The translations under genes were made by a program, and so were the position numbers. A stretch of 64,000 nt of DNA from Collinsella sp. (GTDB lineage: Bacteria; Actinomycetota; Coriobacteriia; Coriobacteriales; Coriobacteriaceae). Positions within the stretch are counted from its first letter, which is position 1, and every line of letters starts with the position of its first letter. The notes under the pieces are model-generated. The model worked only from the letters and a program-made list of their open reading frames with translations, made no database searches and was not told the origin of the DNA. Below, in pieces: positions 26,766 to 35,094 of the stretch. The DNA is taken from positions 186,001 through 250,000 of the forward strand of contig JAUMOL010000007.1 of assembly GCA_031295385.1 (NCBI GenBank), given 5' to 3'.

Positions 26766-27428
26766 TCAGTTCTGGGGCTTGCGCTCCGGATACTTGGCGG
26801 TATAGCCCTCGATGTGGAGTGTCGAGGCGATGATTTCCTTGACCGTCTCGTCGGGCACATCGGGGTGCGTGCGGATGTACATCAAAAGACCCATGATGAG
26901 GGTGTAGAACGTCTCGTAGACATGGTCGATGCGTAGCTCATGATGGGCGACAAAATCCACCACGGTGGTGTCGCAGATATACTGCGCCACGCGCTGGACC
27001 ACGTTGTGCAAAAAGCCGCCGTAGAGCGCGCCGCTGCTCGAGGTGAGCGTGCTCGGCAGCTCGTGGCCGCTGGCGACCAGGCGCTTAAAGAGCGGGGCGA
27101 CGGTGTCGAGCGCGCCCTCGATATCGCCGACGGTGCGGTCGGCGTTCCACTGCTCGAGCTCGGAGATAAAACCGTCGATTGCCTCGTCCATGACGGCGGT
27201 GACGGCGGCGTCCATGTCGGCGAAGTAGTGGTAGAACAATGAACGCGTGCAGCCGGCTCGCTTGGTCACGGCCGATACCGATAGGTGGGACACGCCCAGC
27301 TCGGAGCTTACGGTGCGCACGGCATCGAGGATCTCGCGACGGCGTTCGTCGCCCGTCAGGCGCTTTGCCGCGCTATCGGATGCGGGGACGGCATCGACCA
27401 CAGAGGTACCTGCTGTGTTGTTGCCCAT
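26766..27428 (-). CDS. TetR-family transcriptional regulator
   Basis: The 220-residue regulator has a TetR DNA-binding domain at about 28-78: RREILDAVRTVSSELGVSHL, then SVSAVTKRAGCTRSLFYHYF. The C-terminal ligand and dimer part is helical and not assignable to a known effector. It is divergent from the iron-sulfur flavoprotein gene, and two 15-bp palindromes in the 188-base gap between them (27487 and 27510) are its probable operators, so it likely controls both directions including itself. Confidence 0.92.
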   Translation of the reverse strand: MGNNTAGTSVVDAVPASDSAAKRLTGDERRREILDAVRTVSSELGVSHLSVSAVTKRAGCTRSLFYHYFADMDAAVTAVMDEAIDGFISELEQWNADRTVGDIEGALDTVAPLFKRLVASGHELPSTLTSSSGALYGGFLHNVVQRVAQYICDTTVVDFVAHHELRIDHVYETFYTLIMGLLMYIRTHPDVPDETVKEIIASTLHIEGYTAKYPERKPQN

Positions 27429-27486
27429 GTTTTGACGCCTTTCATCCTCTTTTGCCTGACCGTTCGCCTAACAGTCTTGAATATTG

Positions 27487-27524
27487 TTGACGGTTCGTCA
27501 ATACTATTTTTGACACAATGTCAA
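27487..27524. promoter_or_regulatory. Twin palindromic operators between tetR and the flavoprotein operon
   Basis: TTGACGGTTCGTCAA (27487-27501) and TTGACACAATGTCAA (27510-27524) are perfect 6+6 palindromes with 3-base centres and share the half-site TTGAC. Their starts are 23 bases apart. TTGACA also reads as a -35 element toward the flavoprotein gene. Likely TetR binding sites (inference). Confidence 0.75.
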
Positions 27525-27616
27525 CAATGGCGGGTGAACGGCATGGGGCATGCCCGGCCTGCAAAAAAAGAGGGGCGCTGCGGCCTCGTCGGGCTGCGGC
27601 AAGAGAAGGGACAACC

Positions 27617-30394
27617 ATGATTCTCAACGGACCGGGGATTAGTTACACCGAGCCCGACATCGGTTCGGAGTTCGTGCCGCCGCTGCCGGATCATCCGCGC
27701 GAGGCCACCGTCAAGCTGTGCGAGCACTGCACCAACCGTCTGCTGCATCGCGATGAGCTGCTGGGCTACGAGTACTGGTCGTTTGCCGAGGCCGCAACCG
27801 ACGAGCAGGCCGAAGTGCTCTGCAAGATGAAGATGCGCCGTTCCTATACGCTGCCCGAGATGGTCAAGCTCACCGGCATGCCCGAAGCCGATATCGAGAA
27901 GATGCTCGACGACATGAGCTACACGGGTCTGCTCGAGTACAACTGGGAAAACCCCGAGCGCGCCAAGCAGTGGGTGCTGCCCATGCTGGTGCCGGGTTCC
28001 GCCGAGTTCCTCAACATGCGCGTGAGCCAGCTCGAGGAGCATCCGGTCTATGCCAAGTTCTTTGAGCAGGCGTCCAAGGGACCGCTGTCCAAGGCCACGC
28101 CGATGGTGCCGCCCGGTGGTGCCGGCATCGGCATGCATGTCATTCCGGTCGAGAAGGCTATCGATGCCGCGAGCACGTCGGTGCCTATTGAGCATATCGA
28201 GCACTGGCTCGACAAATACGAGGGTAAGTATGCCGCCAGCACCTGCAGCTGCCGCGCGAGCCGTCGCGTGATGGGTGAGGGCTGCGCCGACGACCCGGCC
28301 GATTGGTGCATCGCCGTGGGCGATATGGCCGACTACGTGGTCGAGACCGATCGTGGCCATTACGTGACCCGCAACGAGGTCTACGACATCCTGCGCCAGG
28401 CCGAGGACAACGGCTTTGTGCACCAGATCACCAACATCGACGGCGAGAACAAGATTTTCGCCATCTGCAACTGCAACGTCAACGTGTGCTATGCCCTGCG
28501 CACCTCGCAGCTGTTCAACACGCCCAACCTGTCGCGCTCGGCCTATGTCGCCAAGATCGAGAAGGACAAGTGCGTGGCCTGCGGTCGCTGCGTTGAGGTG
28601 TGCCCGGCCGGCGCCGCCAAGCTGGGCCAGAAGCTCTGCAGCAAAAAGGCGGGCGGACAGGTGCCCGAGTATCCGCGCCAGGAGCTGCCCGATGCCACCA
28701 AGTGGGACCACACCAAGTGGTCGCCCAACTACCGCAACGACAACCGCATCGAGACGCATGAGTCCGGCACCGCTCCCTGCAAGACGGCCTGCCCCGCGCA
28801 CGTTGCCGTTCAGGGCTATTTGAAGCTCGCGGCTCAGGGTCGCTATGACGAGGCCCTAGCACTCATTAAGCGCGAGAACCCGCTGCCCGCTATCTGCGGC
28901 CGTGTGTGCAACCGCCGCTGTGAAGATGCCTGTACCCGCGGCCGTGTAGACGCTGCCGTGGCTATCGACGAGGTCAAGAAGTTCATCGCCCAGCGCGATC
29001 TGGATGCCGCGACCCGCTATGTCCCGCCTGTGGTGACCCCGACGCGTGCCGGCGGCTTCGACCAGAAGATCGCCATCATCGGTGCCGGTCCGGCCGGCCT
29101 GTCCTGCGCTTTCTACCTGGCCGAGAAGGGCTACAAACCTGTCGTGTTCGAGAAGAACGAGTGCCCGGGCGGCATGCTCACCTACGGCATTCCCAGCTTT
29201 AAGCTGCAGAAGGATGTTATCGAGGCCGAGGTCGAGATCATTCGCCTGATGGGTGCCGAGTTCCGCTATGGCGTGGAAGTCGGTCGCGACGCGACGCTCG
29301 ACGAGCTGCGCGCACAGGGCTTTAAGGCCTTCTACGTTGCCATTGGCTGCCAGGGCGGCCGCCTTGCTGGCATTCCGGGCGAGGATGCCGAGGACGTGAC
29401 CGTGGCCGTCGACTTCCTTCGCGAGGTTAACAGCGGCAAGATCGATACCCTGTCCGGCCGCACCATTGTGGTGGGCGGCGGCAACGTGGCCATCGACGTT
29501 GCCCGCAACGCCTGCCGTCTGGGTTCCGAGCACGTTGAGATGTTCTGCCTGGAGAGCGAGGCTCAGATGCCCGCCAGCGAGGAGGAGCGTCGCGAGGCCG
29601 TTGAGGACGGCGCTCACATCAGCTGCGGTTGGGGCCCCAAGGAAGTTCACCTGGACGAGGCCGGTCGTGTGTGCGGCATTACCTTCAAGCGCTGCATGCG
29701 TGTCTTTGACGACGAGGGCCGTTTTGCGCCCGAGTACGACGAGAACGATCTGCGCCGTGTCGATGCCGACCGTGTCGTCATGTCGATTGGCCAGTCCATT
29801 GTGTGGGGCGACCTGCTGGCTGGCTCCAAGGTGGAGCTCGGCCGCGGCCAGGGTGCCCTTGCCGATCCCCAGACCTACCAGACCGCCGAGCCAGACATCT
29901 TTGTGGGCGGCGACGTCTACACCGGCCCCAGCTTTGCCATCGACGCTATCGCCGCTGGCCACGAGGCCGCGGTGTCCATCCATCGCTTTGTGCAGCCGGG
30001 CTCCACACTCACCATCGGCCGCAATCGGCGCCGCTACACCGCGCTCGACCGCGACGACGTTGTGCTCGAGAGCTACGACAACGCGAGCCGCGAGGTTGCG
30101 CATGTGGACCGCGAACGCGAGAAGGCTGCGCCGTTTAGCGAGTATGTTGAGACCTTTACCGAGGAGCAGGTGCGCGCCGAGACCGCCCGCTGCCTGGGCT
30201 GCGGCGCCTCGATCGTCGACCCTAACAAGTGCATCGGCTGCGGCCTGTGCACCACCAAGTGCGCGTTCGACGCCATCCATCTGGATCGCGACCGCCCCGA
30301 GTGCTCCACGATGGTCAAATACGAGCAAAAGCTCCCAAGCCTCGGCAAGTATGCTTTGAAGCGCGCCATCAAGATTAAGTTCGGTCGCAAGTAA
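27617..30394 (+). CDS. Large iron-sulfur flavoprotein (GltD/NfnB-like FAD-NAD(P) oxidoreductase with extra ferredoxin domains)
   Basis: The 925-residue soluble oxidoreductase begins at ATG 27617 (AAGAGAAGGG upstream). Residues 1-310 form an unusual domain with Cys clusters (CEHC, CSCRASRR..GCADD, CNCNVNVC). A ferredoxin motif follows at 319-330 (CVACGRCVEVCPAG), then a GltD-type N-terminal cluster domain (about 385-460, CGRVCNRRCEDACTRG). The FAD Rossmann motif IAIIGAGPAGLSCAFYLAEK is near 486 and the NAD(P) motif IVVGGGNVAIDVARNA near 617. A C-terminal double-cluster motif (CLGCG, CIGCGLCTTKCAFD) ends the protein. It probably moves electrons between NAD(P)H and ferredoxin or a partner enzyme. 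hypA follows in the same operon, pointing to hydrogenase metabolism. Confidence 0.85.
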   Translation: MILNGPGISYTEPDIGSEFVPPLPDHPREATVKLCEHCTNRLLHRDELLGYEYWSFAEAATDEQAEVLCKMKMRRSYTLPEMVKLTGMPEADIEKMLDDMSYTGLLEYNWENPERAKQWVLPMLVPGSAEFLNMRVSQLEEHPVYAKFFEQASKGPLSKATPMVPPGGAGIGMHVIPVEKAIDAASTSVPIEHIEHWLDKYEGKYAASTCSCRASRRVMGEGCADDPADWCIAVGDMADYVVETDRGHYVTRNEVYDILRQAEDNGFVHQITNIDGENKIFAICNCNVNVCYALRTSQLFNTPNLSRSAYVAKIEKDKCVACGRCVEVCPAGAAKLGQKLCSKKAGGQVPEYPRQELPDATKWDHTKWSPNYRNDNRIETHESGTAPCKTACPAHVAVQGYLKLAAQGRYDEALALIKRENPLPAICGRVCNRRCEDACTRGRVDAAVAIDEVKKFIAQRDLDAATRYVPPVVTPTRAGGFDQKIAIIGAGPAGLSCAFYLAEKGYKPVVFEKNECPGGMLTYGIPSFKLQKDVIEAEVEIIRLMGAEFRYGVEVGRDATLDELRAQGFKAFYVAIGCQGGRLAGIPGEDAEDVTVAVDFLREVNSGKIDTLSGRTIVVGGGNVAIDVARNACRLGSEHVEMFCLESEAQMPASEEERREAVEDGAHISCGWGPKEVHLDEAGRVCGITFKRCMRVFDDEGRFAPEYDENDLRRVDADRVVMSIGQSIVWGDLLAGSKVELGRGQGALADPQTYQTAEPDIFVGGDVYTGPSFAIDAIAAGHEAAVSIHRFVQPGSTLTIGRNRRRYTALDRDDVVLESYDNASREVAHVDREREKAAPFSEYVETFTEEQVRAETARCLGCGASIVDPNKCIGCGLCTTKCAFDAIHLDRDRPECSTMVKYEQKLPSLGKYALKRAIKIKFGRK

Positions 30395-30426
30395 GTAGTC
30401 ATAACGGGAACGGCGGAAGGAAATAA

Positions 30427-30855
30427 ATGCACGAGCTCGGAATCGTCTATCACATCATTCGTGATGTTGAGAATGTGGCGCGCGCCAATGGCGTGAGTCG
30501 CGTTTCGAGCGTCACGCTGCTGCTGGGCGAGGTCTCGGGCGTCGTTCCCGACTTGCTGCTCGACGCCTGGCGCTGGGCGGCAGATAAAAAGTCCATTACC
30601 GAGGGTGCGGAGCTTCTTGTGGAGCCTGTCGAGGCCGTGACGCATTGCGAGGCGTGCGGCCGCGACTATGCGACCGTCGAGCACGGCAAGACCTGCCCTC
30701 ATTGCGGCAGCGGCGAAACATACCTGCTGCAGGGCCAGGAGGTCATGATCAAGCAGATCGAGACCCCCGACGAGGACCCGGCAGGCGCTGCCCCCGATGG
30801 CCCTTCCGACGCTCCCGACGCCGTCGACGCCGCCAACCCCCTCCGCATCGTCTAG
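30427..30855 (+). CDS. hypA: Hydrogenase nickel-insertion protein HypA
   Basis: HypA delivers nickel to [NiFe]-hydrogenase precursors. The 142-residue protein begins MHELGIVYHI, where His2 is the Ni ligand of the family, and has the zinc site CEACG and CPHCGSGE around residues 76-95. The family is usually about 115 residues; here an extra acidic, Pro/Ala/Asp-rich tail of about 25 residues (EDPAGAAPDGPSDAPDA) is present. It lies 32 bases after the flavoprotein gene, so the two are likely one transcript, far from hypF at the window start. Confidence 0.94.
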   Translation: MHELGIVYHIIRDVENVARANGVSRVSSVTLLLGEVSGVVPDLLLDAWRWAADKKSITEGAELLVEPVEAVTHCEACGRDYATVEHGKTCPHCGSGETYLLQGQEVMIKQIETPDEDPAGAAPDGPSDAPDAVDAANPLRIV

Positions 30856-30859
30856 TCCT

Positions 30860-30916
30860 TAGTCGTTGGGGGACGTTCTTACATGACTAGTCAAACAAGA
30901 ACGTTCCCAACGACTA
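30860..30916. repeat. Intergenic hairpin repeat, family D, complete copy
   Basis: TAGTCGTTGGG plus GACGTTCTT on the left pairs with AAGAACGTTCCCAACGACTA on the right around a loop of about 15 bases. It begins about five bases after the hypA stop. A partial copy is at 14549. Confidence 0.8.
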
Positions 30917-30946
30917 CTTGCGCTAGAACATAAGTCACGAAAATAG

Positions 30947-31164
30947 TCAAGCCATGTCTGTTTAAACAAAATAGCGGCAGTACAAGCGCATTCGCGCTTG
31001 CCTAAAATCGTTATTAATGAACAGCCTGCTTGTATCTGTAAAGTACATGGCTTGATGAGCAACGCTTTGGCGGGTAATGAGTCGAAAAGCAGCAACGTAA
31101 TCAATTTGTAACAAACTTAGACGTTTAAACAAATAATCCAACCTTTTGCGAATTTAGCTATAAT
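30947..31164 (+). promoter_or_regulatory. AT-rich leader and promoter region of the mannose-type PTS operon
   Basis: This region accounts for most of the 379-base gap before the PTS genes. It holds a long-distance inverted repeat TCAAGCCATGT (30947-30957) / ACATGGCTTGA (31045-31055) enclosing the hairpin CAAGCGC-ATTC-GCGCTTG. There are two GTTTAAAC palindromes (30959-30968 and 31123-31130) and a TATAAT box at 31159-31164. I see no clear sigma-54 -24/-12 element. The palindromes are candidate regulator sites. Confidence 0.5.
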
Positions 31165-31234
31165 TCCACAATCCAAACAGGTATACTCCTTTCATGTCGT
31201 GTAGGAAATACGTAGACAAAAAGGAGGTTATGTG

Positions 31235-32224
31235 ATGGTAAGTATTGTTCTTGCTAGCCACGGGGACTTGGCAGCTGGAATCAAGCAGACGGGCTCGATG
31301 GTCTTTGGCGATCAGCCGTCTGTTGCCGTGGTCTCGCTCGAGCCGAGCATGGGCCCCGACGATTTCCGTGCCAAGGTCGAGGAAGCAATCGCTTCCTTCG
31401 AAGACCAGGAGCAGGTGCTCTTCCTCGTTGATCTGTGGGGCGGCACGCCGTTCAACCAGATCAGCGGGCTCATCGAGGGCCACGATTCCTGGGCTATCGT
31501 CACCGGTGTCAACCTGCCTATGCTCATCGAGGCATATTCGCAGCGCTTTGACGCAAAGAACACTGCACATGCGATCGCAAAACATCTCGTGACTGAGGCT
31601 AAGGCTGGCGTGCGCGTCAAGCCCGAGTCTCTGGAGCCCGAGGAGAAGAAGCCGGCTGCGGCCGCCGCTGCTCCTGCAGGCGCCATCCCTCCGGGAACGG
31701 TCATCGGCGACGGGCACATCAAGATTGCCCACGTCCGTATCGACACCCGTCTGCTGCATGGTCAGGTGGCCACCACGTGGACCAAGCAGATCAACCCCAA
31801 CCGCATCATCGTGGTTTCCGACGGCGTTGCTCACGACGAGCTCCGCAAGACCATGATCGAGCAGGCTGCCCCTCCGGGAGTCCATGCCAACGTCGTGCCT
31901 ATCAAGAAGATGGCCGAGGTCGTCAAGGACACGCGTTTTGGTGACACCAAGGCCATGCTGCTCTTCGAGAACCCGCAGGATCTGCTCAAGGCCATCGAGG
32001 CCGGCGTCGACATCAAGGAAGTCAACATCGGTTCCATGGCTCACTCCAAGGGCAAGGTCGTCGTCACCAACGCCGTCGCTATGGGCGATGACGACGTCAA
32101 GACTCTCGAGGCCCTCAAGGCCAAGGGCGTCAAGTTCGAGGTCCGCAAGGTTCCTTCGGATTCCTCCGAGGATCTCGACGCCATGTTGAAGAAAGCTAAG
32201 GCCGAACTGGCCGCTCAAGCATAG
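31235..32224 (+). CDS. manX: PTS mannose-family EIIAB component
   Basis: This cytoplasmic phosphotransfer protein takes phosphate from HPr and passes it to the incoming sugar. The 329-residue protein has EIIA at 1-130 (phospho-His9 in LASHGDLAAGI, then LVDLWGGTPFNQ), an Ala/Pro/Lys linker at about 133-155, and EIIB at 160-325 (phospho-His in RIDTRLLHGQVATTW). The start was set at ATG 31235, seven bases after AAGGAGGT; a GTG directly before it is an alternative. It is the first of EIIAB-EIIC-EIID-DUF956. Sugar specificity (mannose, glucose, fructose or others) cannot be fixed from sequence alone. Confidence 0.95.
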   Translation: MVSIVLASHGDLAAGIKQTGSMVFGDQPSVAVVSLEPSMGPDDFRAKVEEAIASFEDQEQVLFLVDLWGGTPFNQISGLIEGHDSWAIVTGVNLPMLIEAYSQRFDAKNTAHAIAKHLVTEAKAGVRVKPESLEPEEKKPAAAAAAPAGAIPPGTVIGDGHIKIAHVRIDTRLLHGQVATTWTKQINPNRIIVVSDGVAHDELRKTMIEQAAPPGVHANVVPIKKMAEVVKDTRFGDTKAMLLFENPQDLLKAIEAGVDIKEVNIGSMAHSKGKVVVTNAVAMGDDDVKTLEALKAKGVKFEVRKVPSDSSEDLDAMLKKAKAELAAQA

Positions 32225-32242
32225 TAAAGGAGGGTCCGATAC

Positions 32243-33061
32243 ATGTCTGCAATCACTATTCTGCTTGTTGCGATTGTCGCGTTGCTTGCCGGTATGGAAG
32301 GCATTCTGGATGAGTTCCAGTTCCATCAGCCGCTCGTGGCATGCACGCTTATCGGTCTCGTAACCGGTCACCTTCAGGAGGGCATCCTCTTGGGCGGTTC
32401 GCTCCAGATGATGGCCCTTGGCTGGGCTAACGTCGGCGCCGCTGTCGCGCCTGACGCCGCTCTGGCCTCGGTCGCTTCTTCGATCATCATGGTGCTCGCC
32501 CTCAACGGTGGCGCCACCGATTCGGCCAAGGCCGTTACCACCGCTATCGCCGTCGCCGTCCCGCTGTCGGTCGCTGGTCTGTTCCTGACCATGATCTGCC
32601 GTACCATTGCTACCGCTATCGCTCACGCCATGGACGGTTGCGCCGAGAAGGGCGACTTCTCCGGCATCGAGCGCTGGCAGTATGCTGCCATCCTCATGCA
32701 GGGCCTTCGTATCGCCATCCCGGCAGTGCTTCTGTGCGTCATCCCGGCCGAGGCCGTTACCAACGCGCTTAACGCTATGCCCGACTGGCTGTCCGGCGGC
32801 ATGGCTGTCGGCGGCGGCATGGTCGCTTCCGTCGGTTACGCCATGGTCATCAACATGATGGCCACCAAGGAGACCTGGCCGTTTTTCGTCCTCGGCTTTG
32901 TCCTTGCTGCCATCCCTCAACTCACGCTGATCGCCCTTGGTCTCATCGGCATCTCCCTTGCCCTCATCTACCTTGGCCTTAAGGATCTGGCCAAGCAGGG
33001 TGGCGGCATGGGCGGTGGCTCCGGCGACCCGCTCGGCGACATTCTGAACGATTACGAGTAG
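32243..33061 (+). CDS. manY: PTS mannose-family EIIC permease
   Basis: The 272-residue integral membrane component forms the sugar channel together with EIID. It starts SAITILLVAIVALLAGMEGI and has the family motif GHLQEGILLGGSLQMMALGW in its N-terminal third, then several hydrophobic helices and a Gly-rich end (KQGGGMGGGSGD). It is 18 bases from the EIIAB stop with ribosome site AAGGAGGG. The whole operon is co-directional and tightly spaced. Confidence 0.95.
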   Translation: MSAITILLVAIVALLAGMEGILDEFQFHQPLVACTLIGLVTGHLQEGILLGGSLQMMALGWANVGAAVAPDAALASVASSIIMVLALNGGATDSAKAVTTAIAVAVPLSVAGLFLTMICRTIATAIAHAMDGCAEKGDFSGIERWQYAAILMQGLRIAIPAVLLCVIPAEAVTNALNAMPDWLSGGMAVGGGMVASVGYAMVINMMATKETWPFFVLGFVLAAIPQLTLIALGLIGISLALIYLGLKDLAKQGGGMGGGSGDPLGDILNDYE

Positions 33062-33077
33062 GAGGGGAGTGATACAT

Positions 33078-33998
33078 ATGGCAGAGAACAAGATTCAGCT
33101 CACCAAGGCTGACCGCAAGAAGGTTTGCTTCCGTCATCAGTTCCTTCAGGGCTCGTGGAACTACGAGCGTATGCAGAACGGCGGCTGGTGCTTCGCAATG
33201 ATCCCTGCGATCAAGAAGCTCTACACCAGCAAGGATGACCAGATTGCCGCTCTTAAGCGCCACCTGGAGTTCTATAACACCCACCCCTATGTTTCCGCCC
33301 CCGTCATTGGCGTTACCCTCGCTCTCGAGGAGGAGCGCGCCAACGGTGCCCCGATTGACGACGTCGCCATTCAGGGCGTCAAGGTCGGTATGATGGGCCC
33401 GCTCGCCGGCGTCGGCGACCCCGTCTTCTGGTTCACCCTTCGCCCGATTCTGGGCGCTCTGGGCGCTTCCCTGGCCATGTCCGGCAGCATCGTCGGTCCG
33501 CTGCTGTTCTTCTTCGCGTGGAACATCATCCGTTACGCTTTCCTGTGGTACACGCAGGAGTTTGGCTACAAGGTCGGCTCCTCCATCGCCAAGGACCTCT
33601 CCGGTGGTCTGATGGGCAAGGTCACCGAGGGTGCTTCCATCCTGGGTATGTTCATCATCGGCGCCCTGGTCGAGCGCTGGGTGTCCATTTCCTTCACCCC
33701 GATCGTCTCCACGGTCAAGCAGTCTGCTGGCGCCTTTATCGACTGGGCTAGCCTGCCCTCCGGTTCCGAGGGTATCAAGGAAGCGCTGACGATGTACAAC
33801 TCCGTCGGTGCTACCGCCCTTGATCAGATGAAGGTCACCACGCTTCAGGCCAACCTCGATCAGCTCATCCCCGGCCTTGCCGCCGTGTGCCTGACCCTGC
33901 TGGTCTGCAAGCTCCTCAAGAAGAAGGTCAGCCCGATCGTCATCATCCTGGCTCTCTTCGCCGTCGGCATCATCGGTCGCTTCTGCGGCTTCATGTAA
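33078..33998 (+). CDS. manZ: PTS mannose-family EIID component
   Basis: The 306-residue membrane partner of EIIC is peculiar to the mannose family. Characteristic stretches are FRHQFLQGSWNYERMQNGG near the start, then APVIGVTLALEEERANGAP and GVKVGMMGPLAGVGDPVFW, all hallmarks of EIID. The start is ATG 33078 behind GGAGGGGAG; an in-frame ATG three codons earlier is less well placed. A hairpin follows the gene before the DUF956 partner. Confidence 0.95.
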   Translation: MAENKIQLTKADRKKVCFRHQFLQGSWNYERMQNGGWCFAMIPAIKKLYTSKDDQIAALKRHLEFYNTHPYVSAPVIGVTLALEEERANGAPIDDVAIQGVKVGMMGPLAGVGDPVFWFTLRPILGALGASLAMSGSIVGPLLFFFAWNIIRYAFLWYTQEFGYKVGSSIAKDLSGGLMGKVTEGASILGMFIIGALVERWVSISFTPIVSTVKQSAGAFIDWASLPSGSEGIKEALTMYNSVGATALDQMKVTTLQANLDQLIPGLAAVCLTLLVCKLLKKKVSPIVIILALFAVGIIGRFCGFM

Positions 33999-34054
33999 GC
34001 ACGCTTCGGCTTAAGACCGAGAATTGCTAGGCAAGGGCTTTTGAGCCATTGAAA

Positions 34055-34100
34055 CGGACCGCACCCGGTGGGTACACTGGATGCGGTCCGATTGTTTCAT
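34055..34100 (+). terminator. Hairpin between EIID and the DUF956 gene
   Basis: CGGACCGCA (34055-34063) pairs with TGCGGTCCG (34082-34090), followed by ATTGTTTCATTT. It is a probable terminator or partial attenuator that separates the three PTS genes from the small accessory gene. Confidence 0.7.
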
Positions 34101-34118
34101 TTGGAGGGCGAGGCGCGC

Positions 34119-34517
34119 ATGGCGCAATCTCAGAACAGCACGGTCGATCTGGCAACGCCGGCAACCTGCCTGATGGGGCTTACCAGCCACGGTAACGTGA
34201 TGGTGGGCAATAAGGCGTTCGAGTATTACAACGAGCGCAATCCCGAGGATTATATTCAAATCCCGTGGGACGAGGTCGACTATATTGCCGCCGAGGTTTT
34301 ACGCGGCACCAAGAAGATCACGCGTTTTGCCATCTTCACCAAGGACAGCGGTCACTTTACGTTTTCGACGCGCGACGACAAAGAGACGCTTCGCGCGGTC
34401 CGCAAGTACGTTGACGAGGACAAGCTCGTGCGCTCGCCCGACTTTATCGACGTGACCACCAAGGGTGCCAAGAGCATCCCCTCCCTCATCAAAGGCCTCT
34501 TCCACAAAGGCGACTAG
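34119..34517 (+). CDS. DUF956 family protein, mannose-PTS accessory
   Basis: This 132-residue cytoplasmic protein starts at ATG 34119 behind GGAGGG. The pattern ATPATCLMGLTSHGNVMVGN with YNERNPEDYIQIPWDEVDYI and FAIFTKDSGHFTFSTRD is that of DUF956. Genes of this family regularly follow mannose-type PTS operons (sometimes called manO) and are thought to modulate them; the mechanism is not known. Its position directly after EIID matches. Confidence 0.9.
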   Translation: MAQSQNSTVDLATPATCLMGLTSHGNVMVGNKAFEYYNERNPEDYIQIPWDEVDYIAAEVLRGTKKITRFAIFTKDSGHFTFSTRDDKETLRAVRKYVDEDKLVRSPDFIDVTTKGAKSIPSLIKGLFHKGD

Positions 34518-34526
34518 CCCCTCATA

Positions 34527-34593
34527 AGTTGCGGTGAAATAGTTCCTAAATTCGACTTTAGATGCTTCTGGCAGGAACTATTCCACCGCAACT
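34527..34593. repeat. Intergenic hairpin repeat, family A, copy 3
   Basis: Arms are 34527-34547 and 34573-34593, identical in both arms to copy 1 (AGTTGCGGTGAAATAG + TTCCT) but with a different 25-base loop. It starts nine bases after a stop codon. Confidence 0.87.
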
Positions 34594-34652
34594 TCGAAGA
34601 GCTGCTATGCACTGTATGGCTGCGATATAAATCTGCTACACTAATACGACAT

Positions 34653-34728
34653 GCCTCCGTAGCTCAGGGGATAGAGCACCGCTCTCCTAAAGCGGGTGTC
34701 GACGGTTCGAATCCGCCCGGGGGCACCA
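34653..34728 (+). tRNA. tRNA-Arg (anticodon CCU)
   Basis: A full cloverleaf can be drawn. Acceptor GCCTCCG pairs with CGGGGGC; the D-loop is AGCTCAGGGGATAGAGC; the anticodon loop is CTCCTAA with anticodon CCT; the T-loop is GGTTCGAATCC; and CCA is encoded. Its 3' half (34683-34728) is the attachment site of the element scar that follows. A promoter-like TACACT lies at 34637-34642. Confidence 0.96.
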
Positions 34729-34737
34729 GGGAATATG

Positions 34738-34765
34738 ACGGCGTCGCGAGAGCGGCGCCGTTTCT
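34738..34765 (+). terminator. Hairpin downstream of tRNA-Arg
   Basis: ACGGCGTCGC (34738-34747) pairs at 9 of 10 positions with GCGGCGCCGT (34752-34761), followed by TTTCTGG. Confidence 0.65.
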
Positions 34766-34838
34766 GGTTTGTGGGGGCCGCCGGCGGATTCGGGCCGCCG
34801 ACACCCGCGTCACCAATTTCCCCGCGGGGGGGGGAGTT

Positions 34839-34866
34839 TTCGAATCCGCCCGGGGGCACCAGAGAT
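34839..34866. repeat. Middle attachment-site copy (tRNA-Arg 3' end fragment)
   Basis: TTCGAATCCGCCCGGGGGCA plus CCAGAGAT repeats the tRNA 3' end and then continues with a diverged version of the sequence that follows the right att copy at 35931 (GAG.CCGGTACCG). Confidence 0.8.
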
Positions 34867-35094
34867 TTGTAGAGTCCGGTACCGTAATGGCGACACGTCT
34901 TGATAGTTTTGGAAAGCTCGTCGTCGGTGCCCTAGCGCACTGCCGTTTAATGCCGATTCTGCCATGCCCGCACTCTTCGCGAGGGTGAGGAGCGTGAATT
35001 GATCGGAGAGGGCCAACCACTCTGATAAAATCGTTTTCGCTGGCGGCAGTCCTCGTGCCGGGCAGAGCCCTCCATCCGATGGGAGGTGATGCCC

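Noticed and set aside
27518..27616. Longer N-terminus for the iron-sulfur flavoprotein starting at 27518
   Set aside because: The extra 33 residues are basic and unlike the family, would start inside the second TetR palindrome, and lack a ribosome site; ATG 27617 has one.
31100..31234. Sigma-54 promoter for the mannose PTS
   Set aside because: No TGGCAC-N5-TTGC type element is found, and no ManR/LevR-like activator gene is adjacent; a TATAAT box is present instead.
34641..35020. Minus-strand ORFs with the string GAPGRIRTVDTRFRR
   Set aside because: This peptide is the antisense translation of the tRNA-Arg 3' half, a common false gene call. The same string recurs at 35831-36073 because the tRNA piece is repeated there.
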